NCBI RefSeq assembly: GCF_004402375.1
Contig: NZ_SOGJ01000007.1
Coordinates: forward strand, 1 to 58,230
Length of the DNA stretch: 58,230 nt
From: Cryobacterium breve
GTDB lineage: Bacteria > Actinomycetota > Actinomycetes > Actinomycetales > Microbacteriaceae
Direction of reading: 5' to 3'
The translations under genes and the position numbers were made by a program. Of this stretch, positions 16,512-23,847 are shown one piece after another. The notes under the pieces are model-generated. The model did not search any database and had not been told where the DNA came from. It saw nothing but the letters and a program-made list of their open reading frames with translations. Position 1 is the first letter of the stretch. Each line of letters starts with the position of its first letter.

Positions 16512-17095
16512 TGTCCGGCACTGCGCTGGACCGCAACGCGATCATCATCGGCCTCCGTGATCTCGTCGCCGAGCTTCGTAATTCGGGTGAGGTGGCCGGC
16601 ATTCGGCTCGTGGGCGGTGCGGCACTCGCCCTGCGCTACTTCGATCGGGGGACCACACAGGACCTGGATGTCCTTCACGTCCGCCCCGGCTCGGACGATG
16701 CCGTCGCTGCCGCCGCCGAACGAGTCGCACTGAAGCATGGGTGGGACGCGAAGTGGCTGAACTTCGAGGTCACGAAGGCCGACGCCGTCCCGACCCTCGG
16801 CCGCGTCGTCCAGTGGGAGACAATTTACGATGAGGACGGCATCGTCATTCAAGTGGCATCCAAAGAGGGGATGCTCGCAATGAAGCTTCGTGCGAACCGT
16901 CCCGGACGCGACACTCGCGACATCCGGCTTCTGCTCGCTCTCTGTCAGGTGCACACACTCGAGGACGCGGAGAAACTCTATGAGGAGTTTTACCCCGGTG
17001 ATGCCCTAGTTCCACGTGCGGAAAAGATCGTGAACGCCATCCTCAACGGCGAACCAACGCCGGCACCGCCGTCGCCCGGCCCGATAAACATCTGA
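16511..17095 (+). CDS. Nucleotidyltransferase-fold protein (DUF6036-like), probable toxin
   Basis: The 194-residue product begins at the ATG fused to the upstream stop codon. It contains IRLVGGAALALRYF, then TTQDLDVLHV, giving the GG and D-x-D elements of a nucleotidyltransferase, and later KLRANRPGRDTRDIRLLL, a motif common in AbiEii-like proteins. The length and pairing with an HTH protein fit a type IV-like or nucleotide-modifying toxin-antitoxin module. The active-site residues look intact. The target is unknown. Confidence 0.78.
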   Translation: MSGTALDRNAIIIGLRDLVAELRNSGEVAGIRLVGGAALALRYFDRGTTQDLDVLHVRPGSDDAVAAAAERVALKHGWDAKWLNFEVTKADAVPTLGRVVQWETIYDEDGIVIQVASKEGMLAMKLRANRPGRDTRDIRLLLALCQVHTLEDAEKLYEEFYPGDALVPRAEKIVNAILNGEPTPAPPSPGPINI

Positions 17096-17218
17096 CTCGC
17101 CTTGCCGTCTCACCGCCGTATGCCTGAGGATGGCCTCTCGATTCGGTGCTCAAATCACTCTCGGTGCCGGATCAGTCTCCGTGCTCAGCTTCTACCGTGA
17201 GCAGCCGGCCATCTTTTC

Positions 17219-17413
17219 GTCCGGGATTGCGGTGCGCACCTTCTGGGTGCTAGCACCACGACGAATACCCAACCTCCTCCTCTACCGCCTCCACCGACGT
17301 GTGGGGCCTGGAACCCCTGATGGACATCTTCGAGTTGGCGTCCTCTACTTGGGCATACCGATCTCTACGGTCTACGACTGGCCTGTGCACGGCAAAGTCC
17401 CTACGACGTACCG
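17219..17413 (+). pseudogene. Decayed second copy of the excisionase gene and its upstream region
   Basis: The bases from 17219 align with 251 onward: GTCCGGGAT, then CTTCTGGGT, then GGGGCCTGGAACCCCTGATGGACAT match the segment before and inside the excisionase gene at 281-535. The peptide YLGIPISTVYDW is preserved, but in a different frame from the upstream LEPLMD block because of a two-base insertion, and the start codon is lost. Similarity stops near 17413 where the protease gene begins. It marks the right side of a region bracketed by two related recombination modules. Confidence 0.8.
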
Positions 17414-17417
17414 ACCC

Positions 17418-18236
17418 TCACTTTTCGACTTGTGCTCGGTTGCCGACGAAGTTGGCAAGCCACTCCAGGTCATCTGTGCGGTCGACGCGGTAGACGCCAC
17501 CCGTTCCGGCGCAGGTGATGTTGAGCACGAATGATGTGACGCCCGCGATGACATTGCTCGAGCCGATGAAATTCGGGCCGCCGGAGTCACCGAAGGAGAT
17601 CCCGCCGGTGTTGGCATTGTTCGACAGCAGCAACAAGCCATCTCCGGTGAATCCCGTGTTGATCTGGTTGAGCTTCGGCGTCGAAACCATGCGTGTGAAC
17701 AGCGCCTGGTTGTCCCACTTCGCCGCAATGGGGAAGCTCGTCTGCAGCCCGTAGCCGACTGCTGAGAACGTCGCGCCTTTCTTGCCACTCGCGGAGAAGG
17801 CGTCGAGCTGGTCAAGCGCCGGAAGGGCTCCGTAGATCGGCAGGACGACGGGGTCGTCGAGCACGACCAAGCCGAGGTCGAAGAGTTGGAACGCCGTGTC
17901 GTCGTACTGGGGGTGCGTGTACGGTGAGCCGCCCGCTTGACCGGTGAACGGGTAGCCAAAGGCCGCTGGATCGGGCTCGAGATCAGCCTGGAACCAGATC
18001 TCAACGTGGGAGGCCCCAAACGTGCAGTGCCCGGCCGTGAGGAAGACCGTAGGCGAAATGAGTGTGCCGCTGCAGCGCGTTAGCGGTGCGCCCGCCGCAT
18101 CCTGAGCGACCATGAGGCCGACGTACGGGTGGTCGTCGCCGTCCGGTGCACCATCGGTGATGCCATACGCGGGAGAGGCAGCAAGAATTACCAGGGCGAG
18201 AGCCGCGACGGTCGCGGTGAGAGTCTTGTGACGCAT
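17418..18236 (-). CDS. Secreted trypsin-like serine protease
   Basis: The 272-residue protein has a signal peptide (KTLTATVAALALVILAASPAYG) and then ITDGAPDGDDHPYVG, the N terminus of the S1 fold. The catalytic triad is visible: H in LTAGHC, D in FDLGLVVLDD and S in FGDSGGP. Paired cysteines near the histidine and in LNITCAGTGG agree with an exported enzyme. It should act outside the cell on peptides or proteins of unknown identity. Its end abuts the decayed excisionase copy, so an insertion or deletion may have reached its C terminus, although the reading frame looks complete. Confidence 0.88.
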   Translation of the reverse strand: MRHKTLTATVAALALVILAASPAYGITDGAPDGDDHPYVGLMVAQDAAGAPLTRCSGTLISPTVFLTAGHCTFGASHVEIWFQADLEPDPAAFGYPFTGQAGGSPYTHPQYDDTAFQLFDLGLVVLDDPVVLPIYGALPALDQLDAFSASGKKGATFSAVGYGLQTSFPIAAKWDNQALFTRMVSTPKLNQINTGFTGDGLLLLSNNANTGGISFGDSGGPNFIGSSNVIAGVTSFVLNITCAGTGGVYRVDRTDDLEWLANFVGNRAQVEK

Positions 18237-18884
18237 GGTGGACTCTTTTCTTCGAGTGGGTCAATCTTCGGGTTAGTCGACACCCCACATCCAGCCGTTC
18301 GGACGACACGGTTTGACGAGTCGGGCTCATTTTAGTGACGCGCAGCGTGGTTGAGTAGTTGCTCTGGCCCCTGTGGTGGAGCAACCGCGCTCCACTCAAC
18401 CCAGGAGGACTCAGGCGGAAACGAGCACGCCAACGGCAGAAATCTGCGCATTCCAAGAACGGTGAAAACCGCCTCCGGACCCGCTGTCCGATACGCATCT
18501 CGGCCCACGGTCATGACCACCGACGAGGGTTCCGTGCCCATCGTGGTACCGGCCGCGGCTACACCGTCGCCCGGCTCGGCTAGGGCGCCATAGTCACAGC
18601 GGATGTCCCCACGACGCACACGCTCTGCGCGGCGCTTCACCCAGGCCCAGTTCGCGGTTCCTGGCCCGGCACCCCTACCATCGTCGAGGGCGTCGCCGTG
18701 ACCGTCACGGCTTGGTCACGGCGACGCATTCGTCGTTCTTGAGGTGGTTCATGTCCGGAGCACGCCTCGCGCGCATGCGACCGCGCGACGTTGGAGGAGT
18801 GTCGGTGGTCGGGGATCCCGCACGTGGCGTTGCGGTTCGTGGCGTCCGGCGTATTCTCGAACCCGTTATCGAGGAGGACGGCTG
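18237..18884. other. Stretch of about 650 bp without a recognised gene
   Basis: Several open frames exist on both strands but none reads like a known protein or has a good ribosome-binding site. The only clear structure is the 14-bp inverted repeat at 18690-18727. Short fragments near 18740-18880 could be gene relics. Confidence 0.4.
18690..18727. terminator. Perfect 14-bp inverted repeat with 10-base loop
   Basis: GCGTCGCCGTGACC (18690-18703) and GGTCACGGCGACGC (18714-18727) are exact complements. The predicted stem is strong and GC-rich. There is no classical T-run, so it may be a rho-assisted terminator, an mRNA structure or an operator. Confidence 0.45.
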
Positions 18885-19444
18885 ATGCGCAAGGTTGCCT
18901 ATTCAATGAGCGTTTCACTGGACGGCTACATTGTCGGCCCGGACGGCACCTTCGACTGGCCCGGTTTCGACGCGGAGGTCTTTCGTTTCTGGATCGACGA
19001 CATCCGAACGATCGGCGTGCACCTGTTGGGGCGCCGCTGTACGAGACGATGCTGTACTGGGAGACCGCTGAGGTTTCCTCGCTCGACGACGCAGAGCTCG
19101 AGTGGGTCGCTCTCTGGAATACGCTGCCCAAGGTGGTGTTCTCCACCACGCTGTCCTCGGTCCAGGGTCATGCCCGCTTGGCCTCCGGAACCGTCGTGGA
19201 GGAAATCGAGCGGTTGCGGGCCGAGCCCGGGGAGGGCGACATAGCCATCGGCGGCGCGACTCTCGCAGCCGAGGCCGCCGCTCAGGGTCTGATCGATGAG
19301 TACCAGATCATGGTCTACCCGGTGCTGGTCGGCGGCGGTATCCCGTTCTTTCCCAGTCAGGCGCGCCGGGTGGATCTCGAACTTATCGAAAGTCGCACCT
19401 TCAAGTCGGGAGTCGTCTACTTTCGCCACCGCGTGGCGCGCTAA
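18885..19444 (+). pseudogene. RibD/dihydrofolate reductase family gene with a single-base frameshift
   Basis: An ATG at 18885 follows GAGGAGG. The first frame reads MRKVAYSMSVSLDGYIVGPDG and on to HLLGRR near 19033. The expected next residues LYETMLYWET are found one frame over, so one base (a C in the CGCCGC/CTGTAC region) appears to be missing. The second frame then continues cleanly to 19444 with GDIAIGGATLAAEAAAQGLIDEY and VYPVLVGGG. The damage is a single base, so a recent mutation or a sequencing error are both possible. Confidence 0.78.
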
Positions 19445-19533
19445 CGCGTACTTGCAAGTAGTTGGTCCGAGGCCGCGCCCACCTGGACGCGCACATGGCC
19501 TCGACCTGGTTTCGGGATCCCGCGTCGGATGAC

Positions 19534-19990
19534 TCAAGCGCTGAGGGCGGGCCGTAGCGGTGCTGGACGGCGGCCCGCATCGTCGCCGCGCCGACAGGAC
19601 TCGCCCCCGGTACCAGCAGGCGGCCCTCCACGGAGTCGCGACCGGACGAGGCGCACGCCGGTCGCGAGCAGCCAGATGAGCCAGGCGGCGAACCCTAGGA
19701 GCCCGACGAAGATCAGTGCCGAGCCGTCTGCGATCGCGAGGCTGCCGAGCCCGCGGCGACACCAGCAGCAGCGGCAGGTACAGGGCCACCAGACCAGAAA
19801 TGATCGCGACCGCGTCGCGGTCGGTCGCGTAGTAGGCCAGCACTTCCTCGATCGGATCGCCATGGCCCGGAGCGCCCGTTACCGTAAACAACACGTTCTC
19901 TATCACCACCAACACAGCGAAAGCGATCGCCGCGGAACCGACGAACCGGCCTCGAGCGAACCCACTGCGGGCTGGCCTGGTGGCGGTGTT
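19534..19990 (-). pseudogene. Membrane protein gene (DUF4386-like), internally broken
   Basis: In one minus-strand frame the sequence reads AIAFAVLVVIENVLFTVTGAPGHGDPIEEVLAYYA and ISGLVALYLPLLLV, a membrane-protein N-terminal half. The following segment GSLAIADGSALIFVGLLGFAAWLIWLL is in another frame. An internal deletion with frameshift near 19750 explains this best. No start codon lies in frame at the expected place. It would have been the last gene of the minus-strand cluster 22376-19534. Confidence 0.55.
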
Positions 19991-20002
19991 CTTCGGTGAT
20001 TT

Positions 20003-20785
20003 CTATTTTTCCTCCTTTGTTGCGACCGGATGCCCGGCGCGTTGTCGAGGGGGTTCATGATGTGAGCGCGCCACGCCACGCCTCGCACGACCGCGCCTCC
20101 GGCGGCTGGTCCGTCGCAGGATTAGTAACTCCGCCACGGCGCTGTTGATCACGAAGCCCGCGGCGACCAGCCATGCCTCGCCGAATGCGTTGACCTCACC
20201 GAGATAGAGCGTCCACAGTGTGACGACGAGTGCTTGGGTTCCGCCGGAAATCGCGATCGCGTAGGCGCGCGTCATCCATGCTCCGTGCGCGGCGAAGTCG
20301 CGACGCGTGATCGTGATCACGGCGAGCACAAGAAAGACTGTCATTGGCACGGCGAATACGAGTCGAATCATCGCGAGTGCGAACTCATCAGGGGGTCCAC
20401 CGAAGAAGACTGCGAGCCAGATGCTGGACAGTGTCGCGATGAATCCAGCGGGGATCAGTGCACGGCCGGCGGTACGGTGCCAACCGCGCCGCATTCGCAG
20501 GGCTGGAGAGAACTGGAATGCGCCGAGAAGGCAGAACACGCTCATGGCCACGATGTGCGCAACGACCGCCACGGATGTGGCCACCAGCATTTCGCTCTCG
20601 GGCTCAGCGATCCCGTCCGTCAAGCGAAGCACACCGCCGAGCACGGGAAGGGCACTGAGGATCAAGAGGCCGGTTATGGCGAGCCATCCGCTCCTCGGTC
20701 GCTGCCGCTCGCCCGTCTGCTGAGCAATCGGGCGGGTGGCCGTCATCTTTTGGTCGATCGAGAAGCTCTTGTCGAGAGGGTTCAT
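20003..20785 (-). CDS. DUF2306-like integral membrane protein
   Basis: The 260-residue product has about seven hydrophobic segments. The block RGWHRTAGRALIPAGF and the later DFAAHGAWMTRAYAIAISGGTQ match the DUF2306 family pattern (heme-protein-like H..H..GWM...YA). The function of the family is unknown. The C-terminal 30 residues are unusually arginine-rich and may be a changed end. It is 65 bases downstream of an oxidoreductase gene on the same strand, in a cluster divergent from a TetR-type regulator. Confidence 0.75.
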   Translation of the reverse strand: MNPLDKSFSIDQKMTATRPIAQQTGERQRPRSGWLAITGLLILSALPVLGGVLRLTDGIAEPESEMLVATSVAVVAHIVAMSVFCLLGAFQFSPALRMRRGWHRTAGRALIPAGFIATLSSIWLAVFFGGPPDEFALAMIRLVFAVPMTVFLVLAVITITRRDFAAHGAWMTRAYAIAISGGTQALVVTLWTLYLGEVNAFGEAWLVAAGFVINSAVAELLILRRTSRRRRGRARRGVARSHHEPPRQRAGHPVATKEEK

Positions 20786-20849
20786 GCTGTGACTCCTTGG
20801 GTTTCGAGGGAGCGCACAGCGCGCCCGTCGCGGATGAAGAGCTTGCGGC

Positions 20850-21842
20850 CTACCCCTTGGTGTGGTTCCGGCTGGTGACGGTGATGGTCACCTTTCCCCT
20901 GGCGTGCTCCTCAACGAAGTAGCGGATCGCCTCAGGCGTCTCAGCGAGCGGGTAGCTGCGGTCGACTGCCGGCGTGATGGTGCCGGCGTCGATGAGTTCC
21001 CGAAGAACTTCGAGGTCGGCCCCGCTCGCGGCTGCGGAGAGGGGTCGAAGGTTCTGGGTCACGAACATGCCCAGCAGCATCGCTGCAAGCATCCGTCGGA
21101 TCGGACCGAGCACGCGTCCCCCGTTGCCCGAAGCCAGCACCAGAGTTCCGCGACGAGTGAGGGCCCGCCTGCACTCGGCTATCGATCGGTTGCCGACGAG
21201 GTCGAAGATGACGACGTAGCGAGCCTCGCCCGTCGCGAAGTTCTCAGCCGTGTAGTCGATGACGTGGTCTGCGCCCAACGTCCGCACGAACTCGAGATTT
21301 GCGGTGCTGCAGACGCCAGTCACTTCGGCCCCGAACGCCTTGGCCAGCTGCACGGCGTAGGAGCCGACTCCGCCGGACGCCCCGTTGATGAGCACCTTGT
21401 CGCCCGGCTTGATCTTCGCGACATCCCGCACCCCCTGCAGCGCCGTCGTTGCGGCGATCGGCACGGCAGCCGCCTCGCCGAAGCTGATTCGCAAAGGTTT
21501 GTGAGCGAGGCGCTTCGCGTGGGCGACGGTGTACTCGGCGAAGCTGCCGGCATCCACCTCGGCATACACCTCATCGCCCACGCTGAAGCGGCGCACGTTG
21601 TCGCCCACAGCCTCGATCACGCCGGCCACATCCCTGCCCCGCGCCCCGACCTTGGGCCGCCGCAGGCCGAACGCCAACCTCGCAACGAAGGGTTCACCCT
21701 GCATGAGCAGCCAATCGGCCGCGTTGATGGATGCTGCCTGAACCCGGATGAGGACTTCGTCCTTCGCCGCTACGGGCCGGGCAACAGTCTCGTATTCGAG
21801 AGTGTCAAGTCCGCCGTAGCGGTATTGGGTTATCGCCTTCAC
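20850..21842 (-). CDS. NAD(P)-dependent MDR-family oxidoreductase (quinone oxidoreductase-like)
   Basis: This 330-residue protein starts at a GTG and carries the MDR pattern: QAASINAADWLLMQGEP, GRDVAGVIEAVG, then the cofactor-binding GASGGVGSYAVQLAKAFGAEVTGV. It lacks the zinc-ligand cysteines of alcohol dehydrogenases, placing it with zeta-crystallin/quinone reductase-like enzymes. It should reduce quinones, enones or similar small molecules with NADPH. It sits between the DUF6326 and DUF2306 genes on the same strand, so it is probably under the same TetR-type control. Confidence 0.88.
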   Translation of the reverse strand: MKAITQYRYGGLDTLEYETVARPVAAKDEVLIRVQAASINAADWLLMQGEPFVARLAFGLRRPKVGARGRDVAGVIEAVGDNVRRFSVGDEVYAEVDAGSFAEYTVAHAKRLAHKPLRISFGEAAAVPIAATTALQGVRDVAKIKPGDKVLINGASGGVGSYAVQLAKAFGAEVTGVCSTANLEFVRTLGADHVIDYTAENFATGEARYVVIFDLVGNRSIAECRRALTRRGTLVLASGNGGRVLGPIRRMLAAMLLGMFVTQNLRPLSAAASGADLEVLRELIDAGTITPAVDRSYPLAETPEAIRYFVEEHARGKVTITVTSRNHTKG

Positions 21843-21863
21843 CGTTCTCAGCGCCCCTCGGGG

Positions 21864-22376
21864 TCAAGTCCGTTGACCGGCACTGTCGAGGCTGGCTGCC
21901 AGGGTCGCCGGTGATGCGGTGCGGCGTGGCCAGGTCCAGGCGGAGCGCAGGATGAAGGCCAGGATCAGCACCTCGACTCCGATGGTGAGGCCGTAGTAGA
22001 AGGCCCAGTCCCAGGATGCACCTGCCGCGTTGAACACCATGACGGGGATGTACAGCGCTGCAACGACGAGGTTCGTGGCGCGATTCACCCGAGCGGGAAG
22101 CGTCATGGAGAGCATCACCATCAGGGCCGGGATCGCGATGATCGCGAAGAAAATGGACATCAACGTCCCGCTGATGTCGAACTCAAAGATGACGCCACCC
22201 CGGATTTCGTCGATTTCACCAGGCTGGTAGAGGTGGAAGTAGTCGATGTAGATGACGAGGAACATGAGGCTGGTCCAGGCTGCCGCAAGCTTGGCCTGCA
22301 CGAGCATGCGCAGATCTTCCAGCGTGCTCTGGGACCGCGGATTCTCTAGTGCGGTGTGGGATTGAGGCGTTCTCAT
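21864..22376 (-). CDS. DUF6326-like membrane protein, left copy
   Basis: The ATG at 22376 is preceded by AAGGAG. The protein of about 170 residues has four hydrophobic segments and the conserved blocks VQAKLAAAWTS, YIDYFHLYQPG, MTLPARVNRATNLV and ILRSAWTWPR. A paralogue lies at 32173-32652 with the same blocks. Both are transcribed away from a TetR-type gene across a region with paired CTTACNNNNGTAAG sites. The function of the family is unknown; regulation by TetR suggests a response to a small molecule. Confidence 0.8.
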   Translation of the reverse strand: MRTPQSHTALENPRSQSTLEDLRMLVQAKLAAAWTSLMFLVIYIDYFHLYQPGEIDEIRGGVIFEFDISGTLMSIFFAIIAIPALMVMLSMTLPARVNRATNLVVAALYIPVMVFNAAGASWDWAFYYGLTIGVEVLILAFILRSAWTWPRRTASPATLAASLDSAGQRT

Positions 22377-22411
22377 CACAATGCTCCTTGGCTTGATTCG
22401 TTAGATCGAAT

Positions 22412-22425
22412 CTTACGGGTGTAAG
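22412..22425. promoter_or_regulatory. TetR-type operator candidate 1, left copy (CTTAC-N4-GTAAG)
   Basis: CTTACGGGTGTAAG has complementary CTTAC/GTAAG ends. It lies between the divergent DUF6326 and TetR genes, nearer the DUF6326 start. The equivalent site in the right copy is at 32131-32144. Confidence 0.7.
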
Positions 22426-22444
22426 AACCGGTCCCCAGCGTAGC

Positions 22445-22458
22445 CTTACGAGCGTAAG
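22445..22458. promoter_or_regulatory. TetR-type operator candidate 2, left copy
   Basis: CTTACGAGCGTAAG is a perfect palindrome with CTTACG/CGTAAG arms. Its centre is 33 bp from that of the site at 22412-22425. It lies 18 bases before the TetR start codon, so binding would block that gene's own expression. Confidence 0.72.
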
Positions 22459-22475
22459 TGCGCAAGGATGGGAGA

Positions 22476-23092
22476 ATGACGCCGCGCATACCTCTGAGCA
22501 GGGAGAAGATCATTGGTGCGGCCGCCGCGGTAGCCGACCGCGCGGGTGTTACCGCTGTGAGCATGCGAAGTGTCGCGAAGGTGCTCGGCGTTGAGGCGAT
22601 GTCGCTCTACCACCACGTCCCAAGCAAGGAGGCGCTACCTGGCGGGAGGCGCTGACCGCCCGGGCACGATCGGCACGGTCGGTGCTCACGGCTCATCCGT
22701 GGGCGCTGGGGATGATGGAATCGCGCCCAATCCCCGGCCCGGCGCTGCTGCAGCACCACGACCGGCTACTGGGCGTGCTGATGGCCGACGGCTTCAGCGC
22801 CGCGCTTGCGACACACGCGTTCTCGGCGATTGACGCCTATGTGTACGGGTTCGCGCTGACCGAGACGAGCCTGCCGTTCGAACCGGGGGACGGCGCCGAG
22901 GAGGCGTTCGCCGTCAAGGTCGCGGCGCCGGCGGAGCTGTATCCGCACATTGCGCGCTCTCAAAACGAACTGTTCGGCGATGGCGGCTACGCGTTCGCCG
23001 ACGAGTTCGACTACGGGTTGGAGCTGCTGCTGGAGTGCCTGGAGCGTCGGGTCGCCGACGATATCCCCGCGCTACGCGAGCGTTCTCAGTGA
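22476..23092 (+). pseudogene. TetR-family regulator broken by a 58-bp deletion
   Basis: From the ATG at 22476 the N-terminal HTH is intact (SREKIIGAAAAVADRAGVTAVSMRSVAKVLGVEAMSLYHHVPSKEAL). The frame then shifts. Compared with the intact copy at 31412-32080, the bases between AAGGAGGCGC and CCTGGCGGG are reduced from 60 to 2. The C-terminal ligand-binding part resumes in another frame (LTAHPWALGMMESRPIPGPALLQHHD) and is about 95% identical to the other copy. The regulator is probably non-functional, though a truncated HTH peptide could be made. Confidence 0.9.
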
Positions 23093-23326
23093 AGAGCGGG
23101 CGGCGTAGGCGATGGGAGCGCATGCCAGCGCGAGCGAAGTGGGGCCAGATCCGGCTATGTGGAGCCCCCTGACCCCTACGGAACTGGCTAGGCCGGAGCC
23201 GGACCCTGGTCAAGTTTTGCCGGTGTGTGCTGGTCCCCGGTGTCGGAGTTTTCGGTCAGTGAGCCAAAGCTGCCGTGCGACGATCCGTCGGCCTCGCGGG
23301 GGACTTGCGGGCGCCGGTGACGCCGA

Positions 23327-23794
23327 TCAAGCGTTCTCGAGCTCGGCGATCACGATCTTCTTCTGCTGCATCATCACCTGTACCTGCTCCGGGCGACGGA
23401 TCAACTCGCCCATGTTCGTGGGGATGATCTGCCAGCTGAGGCCGAACCGGTCCTTGCACCATCCGCACTGCTCCGAGTCGGGCACGTGCGAGAGACGCGA
23501 CCAGTATCGGTCGATTTCCTCCTGGTCCCTGCAGGATACGACGAATGAGATCGACTCGTTGAAGCTGAAGGCCGGCCCTCCGTCGAGGCAGATGAAGTCC
23601 ACGCCGTTCAGTCGGAATTGGCCGTTCAGCACCTTGCCGGTCATCCCAACGAAATGCTCGTCGAGCGACTCGTCGGGATACTCATCGATCGAGATGATGC
23701 GGGAGTTCGGGAACACGTCGACGTAGTATTCCATCGCCTCGCAGGCCTGGTTGTTGAACCACAAACACGGCTGGATGGGTGAGAGCTCGGCCAT
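23327..23794 (-). CDS. VOC-family (PhnB/glyoxalase-like) protein
   Basis: The ATG at 23794 follows GAGGAGG and gives 155 residues. The pattern PCLWFNNQACEAMEYYVDVFPNS, FRLNGVDFICLDGGPAFSFNESISFVVSC and WCKDRFGLSWQIIP is typical of PhnB-like vicinal-oxygen-chelate proteins, often mislabelled as 3-demethylubiquinone methyltransferases. Metal-ligand positions are not all obvious. The physiological substrate is unknown. It stands alone with no operon partner. Confidence 0.85.
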   Translation of the reverse strand: MAELSPIQPCLWFNNQACEAMEYYVDVFPNSRIISIDEYPDESLDEHFVGMTGKVLNGQFRLNGVDFICLDGGPAFSFNESISFVVSCRDQEEIDRYWSRLSHVPDSEQCGWCKDRFGLSWQIIPTNMGELIRRPEQVQVMMQQKKIVIAELENA

Positions 23795-23847
23795 GGGAAC
23801 CTCCTCGTCCGCACTGTTGCGGTGCATTCAAGACAGACGGGCTGGGG

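Larger units (their letters stand above)
1..17413. mobile_element. Putative accreted genomic island bracketed by two excisionase-module copies
   Basis: An intact excisionase/integrase pair lies at 281-1723 and a decayed excisionase copy at 17219-17413. Between them are an IstB remnant, a dead serine recombinase, two or three defence-like operons and a toxin-antitoxin-like pair, with a visible drop in GC between about 2.7 and 12.9 kb. No attachment repeats could be shown, so the limits are approximate and the island may be several elements side by side. Confidence 0.45.
22435..23092. repeat. Left arm of a long inverted repeat carrying the TetR gene
   Basis: This segment is nearly identical to the reverse complement of 31412-32121. 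The arms differ by a net 58-bp deletion near 22631 in this copy and by scattered substitutions. The arms are about 8.3 kb apart and in inverted orientation, so recombination between them could invert the intervening DNA. Confidence 0.85.

Noticed and set aside
20862..21914. Plus-strand frame of 350 codons
   Set aside because: Shadow of the MDR oxidoreductase gene on the minus strand.
22914..23213. Minus-strand frame near the end of the broken TetR copy
   Set aside because: Mostly antisense to the TetR coding sequence; the non-overlapping part is too short to judge.
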